Positions 1-10,268 of a stretch of 64,000 nt of DNA are shown in pieces. This DNA comes from Oscillospiraceae bacterium (GTDB lineage Bacteria; Bacillota; Clostridia; Oscillospirales; CAG-272): assembly GCA_015064315.1 (NCBI GenBank), contig SVSL01000003.1, forward strand, positions 1 to 64,000, read 5' to 3'. Made by a program: the position numbers and the translations under genes. Each line of letters starts with the position of its first letter. Within the stretch, counting starts at the first letter, position 1. The notes under the pieces are model-generated. The model was not told the DNA's origin. It worked only from the letters and a program-made list of their open reading frames with translations, and did no database searches.

Positions 1-542
1 CGGCTAGGATTGGTAGCCGTATAAAAAGCAAAATTTGTTGCTTCTCGGGTCGTCGAGGACGTCGACCCCTACAGGCAAAAATTCAAACCGCATCGATACG
101 CCGAACGTGCGTTTTTTCTCCGCGCAGGGGATATGGAAAATCGTTAGGAGACCCCGTCGCCTACGGCGCCGCCCTCCCTATGGTCGGGTTCGACTACGAA
201 AAACATCCACCGGATATTTTTCTCCGCTCAGGATGACACATGGACGGGATGTTTGCACTCATCCCCTCCTATTCTCTCACTAACTTTGTGGAGCGGGCAG
301 GGTTGGTGGTCCCTGACCGCTATCGGCAGTACCTTCCCGTCTGTTCGAAAAACTAACAGAAAACAGTAACCCAACAAACGACAGAGGCACCGCACCTCAA
401 AAAAGTAAAAAAACTTTTCTGTGAAAAGTTTTCGTCCACCTTTTCCAAAAGGTGGCGCCCATCCAAGGCGCGTAGCCTTGGTCGCCCGTCGCAACGGGCG
501 AAACTCTCCTTCTCCCCCTCCGCGGAGGGCGAAATCCTTTCC
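1..542. repeat. Non-coding region with dispersed hairpin repeats
   Basis: No credible gene is seen: the short open frames here lack ribosome binding sites and protein-like composition. A small hairpin (CGGCTA/TAGCCG) occupies 1-19. From about 400 to 535 there are consecutive hairpins: CCACCTTTT/AAAAGGTGG (near 437), CCAAGG/CCTTGG (near 464), GCCCGT/ACGGGC (near 483) and CCTCCG/CGGAGG (near 517). This resembles the intergenic palindromic repeats found elsewhere in the window. Any uvrB terminator would have to lie inside this structured stretch, but no clear T-run on the minus strand was found. Confidence 0.5.
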
Positions 543-2564
543 TTACTTTCTCTTTTTTCTCGAAGGCTTTGCCACGTCGACTTTGCCTTCGCGGAGCTTT
601 TTGATGCGGTCGCGTAGGTAGGCGGCCTGTTCGAACTCCAGCTTACGCGCGGCTTCTTTCATTTCGCGGGTCAAATCTTCGATCAGCTGTTCGCGCGCGG
701 CGGCGGTCAGCTTGCTTTCTTGCTCGGGCTTTCCGCTTCCCTTCTTGTTCTTTTCATCGGCGGCACCGATTTCAATGACGTCGCGCACGCCTTTGACGAT
801 GGTCTTGGGCGTAATGCCGTGGGCTTGATTGTAATCGTTTTGAATTTTGCGGCGTCGCTCGGTCTCGGTAATGGCTGCTTTCATGGAGCGCGTAATCGAA
901 TCGGCGTACATGATGACCTTACCCGAGGCGTTTCGGGCGGCACGTCCGATGGTCTGAATCAAGGAGCGCTCGGCGCGAAGGAAGCCTTCTTTGTCCGCAT
1001 CAAGAATGGCGACAAGAGAGACCTCGGGAATATCCAAGCCTTCGCGCAAAAGATTGATTCCCACCAGCACGTCGAATTCGCCCAAACGCAGGTCACGGAT
1101 GATCTCCATGCGTTCCATAGTATCCACGTTAAAGTGAATGTAGCGCACACGGATATCGTTTCCTTCCAGATATTCGGTCAGATCTTCCGCCATCTTCTTG
1201 GTCAGAGTAGTGACCAGAACACGCTCGTTTTTTGCTACACGTATGCGAATTTCGCCCATGAGATCGTCCACCTGTCCTTCAATGGGGCGCACCTCCACCT
1301 CGGGATCCAGCAGTCCCGTGGGACGAATGATCTGCTCCGCCACCTGTCGGGTATTCTCGTTTTCGTAGTCACCCGGGGTGGCACTTACAAACACGGCTTG
1401 GTGGATCGATTCTTCAAATTCTTCAAAGTAAAGCGGGCGGTTATCGTATGCCGAGGGCAAACGAAAGCCGTAATCGATCAGATTTTTCTTTCGAGCCGTG
1501 TCACCGCCGCTCATGCCGCGCACCTGCGGCACCATGACGTGGGATTCATCGATGAACATGATAAAATCCTCGGGGAAATAGTCAAGCAGCGTAAAGGGCG
1601 TTGAGCCTGCGGGCCTTCCCGAAAGCACGCGGGAGTAGTTTTCCACTCCGGAGCAAAAGCCGATTTCGCGGAGCATTTCCAGATCGTATTTGACGCGTTC
1701 CTGAATTCGCTGTGCTTCGATCAGCTTGTTTTCGGACTCAAAAAACTGCGCACGCTCGATCATTTCACGCTCGATCTCGCCAAACGCCGCTTCGCGCTTT
1801 TCATCGGATACGGCATAGTGAGTAGCCGGGTAAATGGAGGCGTAAGAAAGCACGCGCTTCAGCTCTCCCGTAACAATATTGATCTCGGAAATACGGTCGA
1901 TCTCGTCACCGAAAAACTCCACGCGCAGAGCACTGTCGTTCATATTTGCGGGAATGACCTCCACCGTGTCTCCGCGCACGCGGAAGGAATCACGCGCCAG
2001 CGCCATATCGTTGCGATTGTAGCTGTTGGCAACCAGCTTGCGGATGAAAATATCACGGCTCATCTGAGTTCCCGGACGGATGGCAAGCACCAAGCCTTGG
2101 TATTCACTCGGGTCACCCAAGGAATAAATACAGGAGACAGATGCCACGATAATCACGTCACGTCGTTCGAAAAGCGCGCTGGTGGCACTGTGGCGCAGAC
2201 GGTCGATTTCATCGTTGATCAGCGCGTCCTTTTCGATATACATATCCTTGCCGGGGATGTACGCCTCAGGCTGGTAGTAATCGTAGTAGGAGACGAAAAA
2301 CTCCACGGCGGCATCGGGAAAGAACTCCCGCATCTCGGAGCAGATCTGCGCCGCCAAGGTTTTGTTGGGCTCCAAGATCAGTGTGGGACGGTTGACACGG
2401 GCAATGACGTTTGCCATGGTAAAGGTTTTGCCCGATCCGGTCACGCCCAAAAGAGTCTGCATGGGCAGACCCGCCTCCAAGCCCGCAACCAGCTTTTCGA
2501 TTGCCTCGGGCTGGTCTCCCGTTGGAGTATATTCACTTTTCAGCACAAAGGGCTTTGTTTCCAT
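543..2564 (-). CDS. uvrB: UvrABC excinuclease subunit B
   Basis: Damage-recognition helicase of nucleotide excision repair; it receives DNA from UvrA and recruits UvrC. The protein is 673 residues, the usual family length. Visible are Walker A (GVTGSGKT, about residues 40-47), the tyrosine-rich beta-hairpin that clamps DNA ([10 protein letters not shown], about 93-102), the DESH helicase box, the motif VI region (TIGRAARN) and a C-terminal UVR domain (about 625-660) for UvrC contact. The chosen ATG (2562-2564) follows GGAG with good spacing; an upstream in-frame ATG at 2633 would add 23 unconserved residues and has no ribosome binding site. uvrA is not in this window, although the two are often adjacent. 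Confidence 0.97.
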   Translation of the reverse strand: METKPFVLKSEYTPTGDQPEAIEKLVAGLEAGLPMQTLLGVTGSGKTFTMANVIARVNRPTLILEPNKTLAAQICSEMREFFPDAAVEFFVSYYDYYQPEAYIPGKDMYIEKDALINDEIDRLRHSATSALFERRDVIIVASVSCIYSLGDPSEYQGLVLAIRPGTQMSRDIFIRKLVANSYNRNDMALARDSFRVRGDTVEVIPANMNDSALRVEFFGDEIDRISEINIVTGELKRVLSYASIYPATHYAVSDEKREAAFGEIEREMIERAQFFESENKLIEAQRIQERVKYDLEMLREIGFCSGVENYSRVLSGRPAGSTPFTLLDYFPEDFIMFIDESHVMVPQVRGMSGGDTARKKNLIDYGFRLPSAYDNRPLYFEEFEESIHQAVFVSATPGDYENENTRQVAEQIIRPTGLLDPEVEVRPIEGQVDDLMGEIRIRVAKNERVLVTTLTKKMAEDLTEYLEGNDIRVRYIHFNVDTMERMEIIRDLRLGEFDVLVGINLLREGLDIPEVSLVAILDADKEGFLRAERSLIQTIGRAARNASGKVIMYADSITRSMKAAITETERRRKIQNDYNQAHGITPKTIVKGVRDVIEIGAADEKNKKGSGKPEQESKLTAAAREQLIEDLTREMKEAARKLEFEQAAYLRDRIKKLREGKVDVAKPSRKKRK

Positions 2565-2609
2565 GACGTTCTCCGTTCCGCAAATGAAATGCAAATTCTC
2601 GCAGGATAT

Positions 2610-2638
2610 AGTATACCACAAAAAAAGCCGCAAGTAAA
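2610..2638 (-). promoter_or_regulatory. Probable uvrB promoter
   Basis: Reading leftward, -35 TTTACT (2633-2638) and -10 TATACT (2610-2615) are separated by 17 bp, with a TGG extended -10. It lies about 45 bp upstream of the chosen uvrB start. No LexA-type box was recognised. Confidence 0.55.
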
Positions 2639-2751
2639 GATTCTTTTTTCAATTCCGACAAGATTTTTAAACCCAACGTGAAAAAGTATCCCGTTTTTTG
2701 ATGAAATAATGAAACTTTTTTCAAAAATCTATGGAAATTATCGTTTGCTTA

Positions 2752-2760
2752 TGGTATAAT
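2752..2760 (+). promoter_or_regulatory. Extended -10 element upstream of lon
   Basis: TGGTATAAT at 2752-2760 is a consensus extended -10 element about 53 bp before the lon ATG. The matching -35 (TGGAAA at 2732-2737, 17 bp spacing) is weak, as is common with extended -10 promoters. No CtsR or HrcA operator was recognised. Confidence 0.5.
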
Positions 2761-2813
2761 GAGATAATAATTATTTATGTTTATATTATTTTCCCTTTTG
2801 AAAGGATCAAGCA

Positions 2814-5243
2814 ATGCCCTCTTACATCGAAAAAGCCGAACAAATTAACCTTCCCGTGATTCCCTTGCGCGGAACCGTCGCGTTCCCTTCCATCGCCATC
2901 AATTTTGAAATCAGCGATGAAACCGACCTTGCCGCCGCCAAAATTGCAGGCTCGGGAAGCTCTTTGGTATTTTTAACCGCATATTCCGAGCTGTCTCAAA
3001 AAAGGAAGCGCACCACCGACGAATTCCCCTTTTACACCGTGGGAACCGTAGCAAAGATCAAGCAGCTTCTGCGCGCTCCCGAGGGCTCCACGCGTATTAT
3101 CGCCGAGGGCTTGGCGAGAGCAACCGTGATCAAGTATGACTTTGCCGAGGATCATATTGAAGCCGATCTGATCTGCAAAAACATCTTTTTGCCGGGTCAC
3201 GGAGGTGTGCGCGGAGAGGCTTGTATTCATGAAATGATGAGCGCTCTGGAGCGCAATGCCCGCTTTCTTCCCTCCAGCTCGGAGGAGATGATCAACGCCG
3301 CCAGATTCTATGACGATCCCGGTCAGCTTGCCGATTTTATTGCCGCCAATATTCTGGTGCGCAACAACGACAAGCAAGCCGTGCTGGAGTGCTTTGATCC
3401 CCTGCGCCGCTGTGAGATCCTTTTGGAGATCCTGCAGGAGGAAGCCACCATTCTGGAGACCGAGGCAAAAATCCGCCATAAGGTCAACAGCCGTATGAAC
3501 CGACACCAGCGCGAATACTATCTGCGTGAGCAGATCAAGGTGATTCAGGAGGAGCTGGGCGACGCGGGCGACGTGGAGGAATTCACCCGTCGCATCAAGG
3601 AATCCGACCTTCCCAAAGAGGTGGAAGCCAAGCTTCTCAAGGAGACCGACCGCCTTTCCAAAGCCCCCTTCGGCTCTGCGGAAGCCACGGTGATTGCCAA
3701 CTATCTGGACATCTGTCTGGATATTCCCTGGACCAAGACCTCCAAGGACAAATTGAATTTTAGCGCGGTAATGAAGACACTGGATGCCGATCACTACGGC
3801 TTGGAGAAGGTGAAGGAACGCATTGTGGAGTACATTGCCGCCAAGCAGCTGAGCCCTGAGCTCAAAGGACAGATTCTCTGTCTCGTAGGCCCTCCCGGCG
3901 TGGGTAAAACCTCCATCGGTGCCTCCATTGCCCGTGCCATGAACCGCAAATACGTGCGCATCTCCTTGGGAGGCGTGCGCGATGAGGCGGATATTCGCGG
4001 CCACCGCAAGACCTATATCGGCGCTATGCCCGGCAGAATCATCACTGCCGTAACCCAAGCAGGGGTAAAGAATCCGCTCATCCTTTTGGACGAGATCGAC
4101 AAAATGACCCGTGACACCCACGGAGATCCCACCTCGGCACTTCTGGAGGTGCTGGACGGTGAGCAGAACAAGACCTTCCGCGATCATTTTGTGGAGCTTC
4201 CTTACGATCTTTCGGATTGTATGTTCATTGCCACGGCAAATAATCTTTTGGGCGTCCCCCGTCCCCTGCTCGACCGTATGGAAATCATTGAGCTGAGCAT
4301 TTACACCAAGCGCGAAAAGCTTGCCATTGCTACAAGCCATCTTTTGCCCAAGCAGCTCAAGCGTCACGGCCTTTCCAAAAAGACGTTGAAGATCACGGAC
4401 GAGGCTTTGATCGAGGTAATCGATTACTATACCCACGAGGCGGGCGTGCGCAATCTGGAGCGTAGCATCGCAACCCTTTGTCGCAAGGCGGGCAAAAAGC
4501 TGCTTGCCGAGGAAGCCAAGAAGGTGGTCATTGACCAAAAGGATATTGCCTCCTATCTCGGTGCGCGTAAAATTCTGCCCGAGCTGATCGATGCCGAGGA
4601 CGAGGTTGGCTGTGTCAACGGACTTGCCTACACCGAGCTTGGCGGAAGTATGCTCAAGGTGGAGGTTGCCGTTCTGGAGGGAACGGGCAAGATCGAGACC
4701 ACGGGCTCCTTGGGAGATGTGATGAAGGAATCGGCACAGATCGCCGTCAGCTTGGTTCGCTCGGTAGCAACCGAATACGGCATTCCCACCGATTTTTACA
4801 AGACCAAGGATATTCATATCCACTTCCCCGAGGGGGCAGTTCCCAAGGACGGTCCCTCTGCGGGTGTCACCATGACCACCGCCATCATCAGTGCGCTGAC
4901 GGGGCGTCCCGTGCGCCGCGACGTTGCCATGACGGGCGAGATCAGTCTGCGCGGCAACGTGCTTGCCATTGGAGGACTGAAGGAAAAGACCATGGCGGCA
5001 TACAACGCCGGTGTAAAGACCGTGCTGATTCCAAACGACAATCTGCGCGACATGGAGGAGCTGGATCCTCTGGCGCGTGAAAATCTGATCTTCGTTCCCT
5101 GCAAAAAGATCAAGGAAGTACTGGATCAGGCGTTGCTCCCTGTGCAAAAAGCGGAAAAGGAAAGCCGCGGTGAGCATTCTTCCCTTGCCGCCTTTATGCC
5201 CGGCTCGGTACAAACACACATCAACGCAAAAACCGATGCGTGA
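2814..5243 (+). CDS. lon: ATP-dependent protease La (Lon)
   Basis: Cytoplasmic AAA+ serine protease that degrades misfolded and regulatory proteins. At 809 residues it has the normal LonA length. The N-terminal substrate-binding domain covers about residues 10-210. A coiled connector precedes the AAA+ module with Walker [10 protein letters not shown] (about 359-367) and Walker [10 protein letters not shown] (about 422). The C-terminal protease domain has the catalytic Ser in DGPSAGVT (about 682) and the Lys in GGLKEK (about 725). ATG follows AAAGGA. The ysxC start lies 15 bases past the stop, so the two are co-transcribed, an arrangement also known in Bacillus. Confidence 0.98.
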   Translation: MPSYIEKAEQINLPVIPLRGTVAFPSIAINFEISDETDLAAAKIAGSGSSLVFLTAYSELSQKRKRTTDEFPFYTVGTVAKIKQLLRAPEGSTRIIAEGLARATVIKYDFAEDHIEADLICKNIFLPGHGGVRGEACIHEMMSALERNARFLPSSSEEMINAARFYDDPGQLADFIAANILVRNNDKQAVLECFDPLRRCEILLEILQEEATILETEAKIRHKVNSRMNRHQREYYLREQIKVIQEELGDAGDVEEFTRRIKESDLPKEVEAKLLKETDRLSKAPFGSAEATVIANYLDICLDIPWTKTSKDKLNFSAVMKTLDADHYGLEKVKERIVEYIAAKQLSPELKGQILCLVGPPGVGKTSIGASIARAMNRKYVRISLGGVRDEADIRGHRKTYIGAMPGRIITAVTQAGVKNPLILLDEIDKMTRDTHGDPTSALLEVLDGEQNKTFRDHFVELPYDLSDCMFIATANNLLGVPRPLLDRMEIIELSIYTKREKLAIATSHLLPKQLKRHGLSKKTLKITDEALIEVIDYYTHEAGVRNLERSIATLCRKAGKKLLAEEAKKVVIDQKDIASYLGARKILPELIDAEDEVGCVNGLAYTELGGSMLKVEVAVLEGTGKIETTGSLGDVMKESAQIAVSLVRSVATEYGIPTDFYKTKDIHIHFPEGAVPKDGPSAGVTMTTAIISALTGRPVRRDVAMTGEISLRGNVLAIGGLKEKTMAAYNAGVKTVLIPNDNLRDMEELDPLARENLIFVPCKKIKEVLDQALLPVQKAEKESRGEHSSLAAFMPGSVQTHINAKTDA

Positions 5244-5258
5244 TAAGGAGTGATCAAA

Positions 5259-5867
5259 ATGTCTCTGAATCTCAACAACACCAATCTTCGTATCAGCGCG
5301 GGGCTCCCCCGTCAATTCCCCACCGATCCCATGGTGCAGATCGCCTTTTCGGGACGCTCCAACGTGGGAAAAAGCTCGCTGATCAATTCGCTCCTGGGCA
5401 GAAAATCGCTGGCACGTGTCAGCTCCGCTCCCGGAAAGACCATTACCGTCAATTTCTACGACGTGGACAAAAAGCTCTTTTTGGTGGATCTGCCCGGCTA
5501 CGGCTTTGCCAAGCGCAATCCTGCCGACAAGGAAAAATGGTCCTCTCTGACCGACGGATATTTTACCAACAACCCCAACTTTGACCTTGTCAAGGTGGTG
5601 CTTCAGCTGGTGGACAGCCGCATTGGTCCTACGGCGGACGATGAAATGATGCTGCAATACCTGAGTCAGTGCGGCATCCCCTTTATTGTGGTTGCCACCA
5701 AGTGCGACAAGCTCAACGCCACCGAGCGTAAAAAATCCGAGGAGCTTTTGAGAAGCCACCCCGACATTCCTACCGATACCCCCATCCTTTTCTATTCCGC
5801 CCTCAAGAACGTGGGACGTCAAGAGCTTTGGACGCTGATCGGGGAATACACCGGCATCAAGCTCTGA
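5259..5867 (+). CDS. ysxC: Ribosome biogenesis GTP-binding protein YsxC/EngB
   Basis: Essential small GTPase of the TrmE-Era-EngA-YihA-Septin class that assists late 50S subunit assembly. The 202-residue protein has G1 GRSNVGKSS, G2/switch I around SSAPGKT, G3 DLPGYG, G4 TKCDK and a G5-like SALK near the end. A GTG at 5250 is in frame, but it forms part of the AAGGAG ribosome binding site at 5245-5250, so ATG 5259 is the better start. It directly follows lon in the same operon. Confidence 0.96.
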   Translation: MSLNLNNTNLRISAGLPRQFPTDPMVQIAFSGRSNVGKSSLINSLLGRKSLARVSSAPGKTITVNFYDVDKKLFLVDLPGYGFAKRNPADKEKWSSLTDGYFTNNPNFDLVKVVLQLVDSRIGPTADDEMMLQYLSQCGIPFIVVATKCDKLNATERKKSEELLRSHPDIPTDTPILFYSALKNVGRQELWTLIGEYTGIKL

Positions 5868-5903
5868 TTCTTCTCTATTTCTCAAAGAAAGTGAGTTTTT
5901 ATT

Positions 5904-6632
5904 ATGCTGTTATCCCTTTTGAGCAGCGGCGATCCCAAAACCATCATTGTTTCTCTGTTACTGACACTTCCCATGATGATGCTGGCGCTCTCCGCGCACG
6001 AGGCTGCTCACGGATGGGTCGCCTATAAATGCGGTGACAACACCGCGTATCTCATGGGACGTCTGACCCTCAACCCGGCAAAGCATTTGGATCCCATCGG
6101 CTTTCTTGCCATGATGGTCTTTGGCTACGGTTGGGCAAATCCCGTTCCCATCAACACCCGTAACTTCCGTAACCCCCGTCGGGGCATGGCACTTTCCGCC
6201 GCGGCAGGACCTGCGGCAAATCTCATTCTTGGTGTGATCTGCGCGGCACTGTTTGGTGTATGTCTGGCGGTTTATGCCTACTTGACCTTCACATCCGAAA
6301 GTCTGTTTCTGATAAACTGCGTCTATTGGTTGGCTATCATGTTCGACTACGGCGCCATGATCAATTTTGTGTTCATGACCTTTAATCTCATCCCCGTTCC
6401 TCCCTTTGACGGCTCGAGAATCGCGTTTGTATTCCTGCCTCCCAAATACTATTTTGGTATTATGAAATACGAAAGACAGATCATGTTCGGTGTGCTGATC
6501 GCGCTTTTGGCGCTCTCAAGGCTCGGATTCTCGCCCTTTGAATGGGTTGCCAATCAACTGACCGGTATGATCTCATCCCCCATCGCCAACGGACTTTGGG
6601 GCGTTTTTCGAGACAATCTGCTCCATCCTTGA
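5904..6632 (+). CDS. Site-2 protease family (M50) membrane metalloprotease
   Basis: Multi-pass intramembrane zinc protease of the M50 / SpoIVFB-like superfamily. The zinc motif HEAAH is at about residues 32-36 inside the first hydrophobic segment. The NPAKHLDPIG stretch follows at about 57-66, and the second active-site motif NLIPVPPFDGSRI with its Asp ligand lies near 164-176. At least four hydrophobic segments are visible over 242 residues, and there is no PDZ or CBS domain, so this is the short YwhC-like type. Its substrate is unknown. Position just upstream of scpA and scpB is common in Bacillota. Confidence 0.9.
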   Translation: MLLSLLSSGDPKTIIVSLLLTLPMMMLALSAHEAAHGWVAYKCGDNTAYLMGRLTLNPAKHLDPIGFLAMMVFGYGWANPVPINTRNFRNPRRGMALSAAAGPAANLILGVICAALFGVCLAVYAYLTFTSESLFLINCVYWLAIMFDYGAMINFVFMTFNLIPVPPFDGSRIAFVFLPPKYYFGIMKYERQIMFGVLIALLALSRLGFSPFEWVANQLTGMISSPIANGLWGVFRDNLLHP

Positions 6633-6678
6633 TCCCTCTGTCGTCGGGCAGTATATTTGAAAGGATTCCAACAAACGA

Positions 6679-7803
6679 ATGGAAAGCGTTATCACCTATC
6701 GAATTGAGCAATTCGAGGGTCCCCTTGACCTTTTGCTCACCTTGATTCAGAAAAACAAAGTGAATATTGAGGACATTCCCATTGCCTTGATCTGCGACCA
6801 GTATCTGGAATATATCAAGGCGGCGCAGGATCTGGACATGGAGCTGGCAGGCGAATTCATCGTCATGGCAAGTGAATTGATGCTGATCAAAAGCCGTATG
6901 CTCCTGCCCCGTGTGAACGAGAACGAAAAGGACCCCCGTAAGGAGCTGGCTGACGCCCTGCTGCGCTATCAGCAAGCCAAGCAGGCAAGCGCAAAAATGA
7001 TCCCGCTCTATCAAAAATTCAGCGGACGCATGGTCAAGGACACCGATGAAATCTCGGTGGACACCACCTACGTGGCGGATCAGCAGGTCACCGCCCTTTG
7101 TCTTGCGGTACGCCGTATCATTGCGGCAAACGAAAGCCGCCCCAAGGCAGAGCGACAGGTCTTTGCTCCCATGATCGCCAAGCCTATCATTCCCGTTGAC
7201 GTGAAGATCGTGGGCATTCTCCATCACATCGATAAAAAGAAGAAGCCCTCCATGAAGGAGCTTTTGTCGGATGCCACCTCGCTCCCCGATCTCATCGCTA
7301 TCTTCTTGGGCATTCTGGAGCTGATCAAGGTTCGCAAGATCCTCATTGATGAGGACGAGGATTCCTACACCGTGATCCACGGCTCAAGCACGCGGTTCGT
7401 CCTCAACGACAATCCCGTGGAGGAGGGCGCCGAAAAGGTCTACGATCCCTTGGATATCGGTGACGAGCCGATTCCCCTTTCCTCCAAAGCCGAAATGCAC
7501 CGCGAGCAGAGGCGTATCATCCGCGAGCGCAAGCTTGCCGAGAAAAAGCGACTCCGTGAAGAAGAACGCGCACGCCGCGCCGAGGAGCGCAGACGCGCCA
7601 AGGAAGCCGCGCAAATGCATTTGGAGGACATCCCCGCAGACGATGCCGATCTGGAGGCAGAGGCAAAGCTGGAGGAAATGCTGGACAATCAGCTCTCCGC
7701 AGAAGCCGAGGATATTATGGATGATCTGGGTCTTGACATGAACGAGATCCTGCGCACCATGACCCAAGCCGCAAAGGATCTGCCCAAAGAAGATGGTAAC
7801 TAA
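6679..7803 (+). CDS. scpA: Segregation and condensation protein A (kleisin) with long C-terminal extension
   Basis: Kleisin subunit of the SMC-ScpAB complex for chromosome organisation and segregation. The N-terminal signature RIEQFEGPLDLLLTLI (residues 8-23) binds the SMC neck, and a winged-helix region ends near residue 235. Bacterial ScpA is usually about 250 residues, while this protein has 374. The extra part is a highly charged helical segment (about 270-312, rich in R, E, K and A) followed by an acidic tail, with no domain recognised. AAAGGA lies 13 bases upstream of the ATG. scpB follows after a 217-bp gap holding a repeat. Confidence 0.95.
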   Translation: MESVITYRIEQFEGPLDLLLTLIQKNKVNIEDIPIALICDQYLEYIKAAQDLDMELAGEFIVMASELMLIKSRMLLPRVNENEKDPRKELADALLRYQQAKQASAKMIPLYQKFSGRMVKDTDEISVDTTYVADQQVTALCLAVRRIIAANESRPKAERQVFAPMIAKPIIPVDVKIVGILHHIDKKKKPSMKELLSDATSLPDLIAIFLGILELIKVRKILIDEDEDSYTVIHGSSTRFVLNDNPVEEGAEKVYDPLDIGDEPIPLSSKAEMHREQRRIIRERKLAEKKRLREEERARRAEERRRAKEAAQMHLEDIPADDADLEAEAKLEEMLDNQLSAEAEDIMDDLGLDMNEILRTMTQAAKDLPKEDGN

Positions 7804-7835
7804 AACACCGCCACATAACCAATTTTGTAACCAAA

Positions 7836-7946
7836 CAATCCCTCAGTCACCTTGCGGTGACAGCTCCCTTTACACAAGGGAGCCTGTGATTGCGAAATGC
7901 CTCCCTTGTGCAAAGGGAGGTGCCGAGGCACGAGGCGGAGGGATTG
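7836..7946. repeat. Palindromic MITE-like repeat between scpA and scpB
   Basis: The stretch begins CAATCCCTC and ends GAGGGATTG, giving terminal inverted repeats. Inside are two CTCCCTTT(A/G)CACAAGGGAG palindromes and a CACCTTGCGGTG hairpin. Its layout matches the repeats at 26253-26446, 28252-28350 and 55765-55925. It carries no gene and could fold extensively in the scpA-scpB transcript. Confidence 0.8.
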
Positions 7947-8020
7947 TAAAAAAATAGCGATCACCTTTTTGATAGTCAAAATTCATATGTCAAATTCCGA
8001 AAGGACTTGTATAAACCATC

Positions 8021-8749
8021 ATGGAAGAAAAAAAGAACGCTCCGATCACGGAGCCCCTTACCAACGAGCGCGATATCGAACAAGCCATTGAAGCCATCCT
8101 CTTTGCCGCAGGCTATCCCGTACGCTATGACAAGCTTGCCGAGGTGTTGGGGCTTGCCGTAAAGGACGTAAAAAACATTACCAAAAAAATGGCGGCGCAT
8201 TTTGAAGAAGACGAAACCTACCACGGCATTCTTCTGTTGCTCTACCCCACCACCTGTCAGCTGACCACCAAAGAGCAATATGCCCCCTACATCCGCGAAG
8301 CCCTTGGCATCCGCCGCGGCGGAAACCTTTCGGCATCCTCCATGGAGGTACTGGCGGTGGTTGCCTACAACCAGCCTGTAACCCGTTCCTTTGTGGATCT
8401 GGTGCGCGGTGTGGACAGCTCCTATGCCGTCAGCTCCCTTTTGGACAAGGGGTTGATCGAAGCCGCCGGCAGACTCGATGCCCCGGGTCGTCCCATGCTC
8501 TACGTAACCACCGACAAATTCCTGCGGGTGTTCGGCATCAATTCCTTGGATGAGCTTCCCGAAACCGAGGCCCTCAGCGTTGCCGCGGCGCAGACCGAGC
8601 AGGCGGAGACTGCCGAAAAAACCGAAGAAGAGCTTGCCTTGGAAGCCGATGAAAGCACCCTGCCCAAGGCAGACTACACCGAAGCGGTGGACAGCGCCGA
8701 GACCGACGTCATTTTTGAAAACGGCGTTTCCGCTCCCATCGAAAACTAA
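8021..8749 (+). CDS. scpB: Segregation and condensation protein B
   Basis: Dimeric winged-helix partner of ScpA in the SMC condensin complex. The 242-residue protein has the typical start IEQAIEAILFAAGYPV (about residues 22-37), followed by two winged-helix domains. Conserved ScpB segments include LSASSMEVLAVVAYNQPVTR (about 106-125) and GRPMLYVTTDKFLRVFG. A C-terminal acidic tail of about 50 residues, rich in A, E and T, goes beyond the conserved core. ATG follows GAAAGGAC with a rather long spacer. Confidence 0.95.
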   Translation: MEEKKNAPITEPLTNERDIEQAIEAILFAAGYPVRYDKLAEVLGLAVKDVKNITKKMAAHFEEDETYHGILLLLYPTTCQLTTKEQYAPYIREALGIRRGGNLSASSMEVLAVVAYNQPVTRSFVDLVRGVDSSYAVSSLLDKGLIEAAGRLDAPGRPMLYVTTDKFLRVFGINSLDELPETEALSVAAAQTEQAETAEKTEEELALEADESTLPKADYTEAVDSAETDVIFENGVSAPIEN

Positions 8750-8798
8750 CGTCCCATTATCACTATTCACTATTCACTTTCACGAAGGGAGGGGTGTT

Positions 8799-9608
8799 GT
8801 GAATCCGTTTTTGCTCATATTGGCGATCCTTGGCGGAATTTTGGGCTTGATCCTGTTGCTGATCCTGTTCGGCTCGGTCAAGATCCGCGTTATATTCAAA
8901 AAGAAATTACGCGTTGTGCTCTATGCTTTCGGCATTCCCATCACCCTTGTATCCGACAAGCCGAAGAAAAAAGATCTGCCTCCGGAGTTAAAAAATTGCA
9001 AAAATCCCGAGGCGGTTCTGCGACGCGAAAAGAAAAAATATTTAAAGGCGCAGAAAAAAGCCGCTGAAAAGCAAGCAAAGCAAAAGCTGAAAAACGCTGA
9101 AAAAGCCAAGCGAAAAAAACAGCATCAATCGAAAGAAGCCAAGAAAAAGGATCCCTCAATGCCAAAGCTTTCCGAAAAGATCGCCTTTGTTTTTGCTTTG
9201 CTAAAGGCACTCTATCGGGCAACCAACGGAAAATTCCGTCTGCGCGTCTACCGTATGCATCTTTTGATAGGCACCGACGATGCGGCAAAAACCGCCATCC
9301 TCTACGGCGCCACCGTGCAGAGTGTTTCCTATATTTTGCAATGGCTGCAAACGCATTTTATTCCCATTCGTCGGGATGAGGGAGATATGACCATTGATCC
9401 CGACTTTGTACGGGGGAAAACCTCCGTGGATATTGATATTTGTTGCTCTCTGAAGCTTCGACGCGGTATGATCATCGGCGTAAGAATGCTTTGGGCGTAC
9501 CTGAAGGAAAAGGAAGCCCTTGACCAAACCGTGAAAAAGCGTTTGGAGGAAGCACAAAAAGAGCTTTCCGATACACAAGCTCAAGAAACTACGACTTCAA
9601 CCACATGA
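8799..9608 (+). CDS. DUF2953 family membrane protein
   Basis: A 269-residue protein with one strongly hydrophobic N-terminal segment (about residues 4-28, NPFLLILAILGGILGLILL). A lysine- and alanine-rich linker (about 60-130) follows, then a C-terminal region with KFRLRVYRMHLLIGTDDAAKTAI, typical of DUF2953 proteins of spore formers. Its function is unknown. The start is a GTG (8799-8801) right after AAGGGAGGGG; longer upstream readings overlap scpB in another frame and are not credible. It lies immediately upstream of gerW, as seen in other Clostridia. Confidence 0.8.
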   Translation: MNPFLLILAILGGILGLILLLILFGSVKIRVIFKKKLRVVLYAFGIPITLVSDKPKKKDLPPELKNCKNPEAVLRREKKKYLKAQKKAAEKQAKQKLKNAEKAKRKKQHQSKEAKKKDPSMPKLSEKIAFVFALLKALYRATNGKFRLRVYRMHLLIGTDDAAKTAILYGATVQSVSYILQWLQTHFIPIRRDEGDMTIDPDFVRGKTSVDIDICCSLKLRRGMIIGVRMLWAYLKEKEALDQTVKKRLEEAQKELSDTQAQETTTSTT

Positions 9609-9622
9609 AAGGAAGAAATACT

Positions 9623-10180
9623 ATGGAAAACGAATCTTCTATCAAAAATCTGATCACCGAATCGCTGCAACAGATCCGCACCTTTATTGATGCCGATACC
9701 ATTGTTGGCAAGCAGATCGTAACCCCCGGCGGAACCGTTATCATTCCCATTTCCAAGCTTTCCATGGGCTTTGCTTCGGGCGGACTGGATATTCCCTCCA
9801 AAAAAAGCGACGCAAAGAGCTTTGGCGGTGGCGGCGGAACCGGTGTGACCGTTTCTCCCATCGGATTTTTGATCGTTTCTCCCGAGGGCAAGGTCAGCAT
9901 GATGCCCTTGACCCCCTCCAAGAGCGGACCCGTGGAGCAGGTGTTTGACCTCTTGGATCAGGCTCCCGGCTTGATCCAGCGCATTGTGGGCGCCTTTGGC
10001 AGCTCCAAGGATGCAGCCGAGGAGGAGGAAGAGCTTGCAAAGCGCGAAGCCGACATTGCCACACAGCTGGCGGAGGAGCTGGAGAGCCTTGAGCCCAAGT
10101 CTAAAAAGGATATCAAGGCTGCCATGAAGGAAGCCAAGCGCGCCGCAAAAGCGGAGAAGAAAGCCGCTCGCGACAACTGA
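9623..10180 (+). CDS. gerW: Spore protein of the GerW/YtfJ family
   Basis: Sporulation protein made in the forespore; in Bacillus subtilis the YtfJ/GerW homologue is needed for normal germination with several germinants. The 185-residue protein has the family core: an IGKQI-like segment (IVGKQIVTPGGTVIIPISK), a glycine-rich SFGGGGGTGVTVSPIGFLIV (about 71-90) and KVSMMPL. A C-terminal charged helix rich in K, E and A (about 130-185) extends it. An ATG at 9605 is in frame but precedes the AAAGGAAG site, so ATG 9623 is chosen. Confidence 0.9.
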   Translation: MENESSIKNLITESLQQIRTFIDADTIVGKQIVTPGGTVIIPISKLSMGFASGGLDIPSKKSDAKSFGGGGGTGVTVSPIGFLIVSPEGKVSMMPLTPSKSGPVEQVFDLLDQAPGLIQRIVGAFGSSKDAAEEEEELAKREADIATQLAEELESLEPKSKKDIKAAMKEAKRAAKAEKKAARDN

Positions 10181-10268
10181 CACGCGCAGCAGTCCCTTGG
10201 AAGCAGACATAAACGCGACTCCGGAAAAATATACATGAAATGAAACGTATTTTTCCGGAGGTCTTGCT

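Noticed and set aside
35-621. Short open frames at the left edge
   Set aside because: They overlap hairpin-rich repeat DNA, lack ribosome binding sites and have no protein-like features.
2973-5885. 970-codon open frame antisense to lon and ysxC
   Set aside because: It mirrors two clear conserved genes, has no ribosome binding site and His/Gly/Val-rich shadow composition caused by codon bias of the sense strand.
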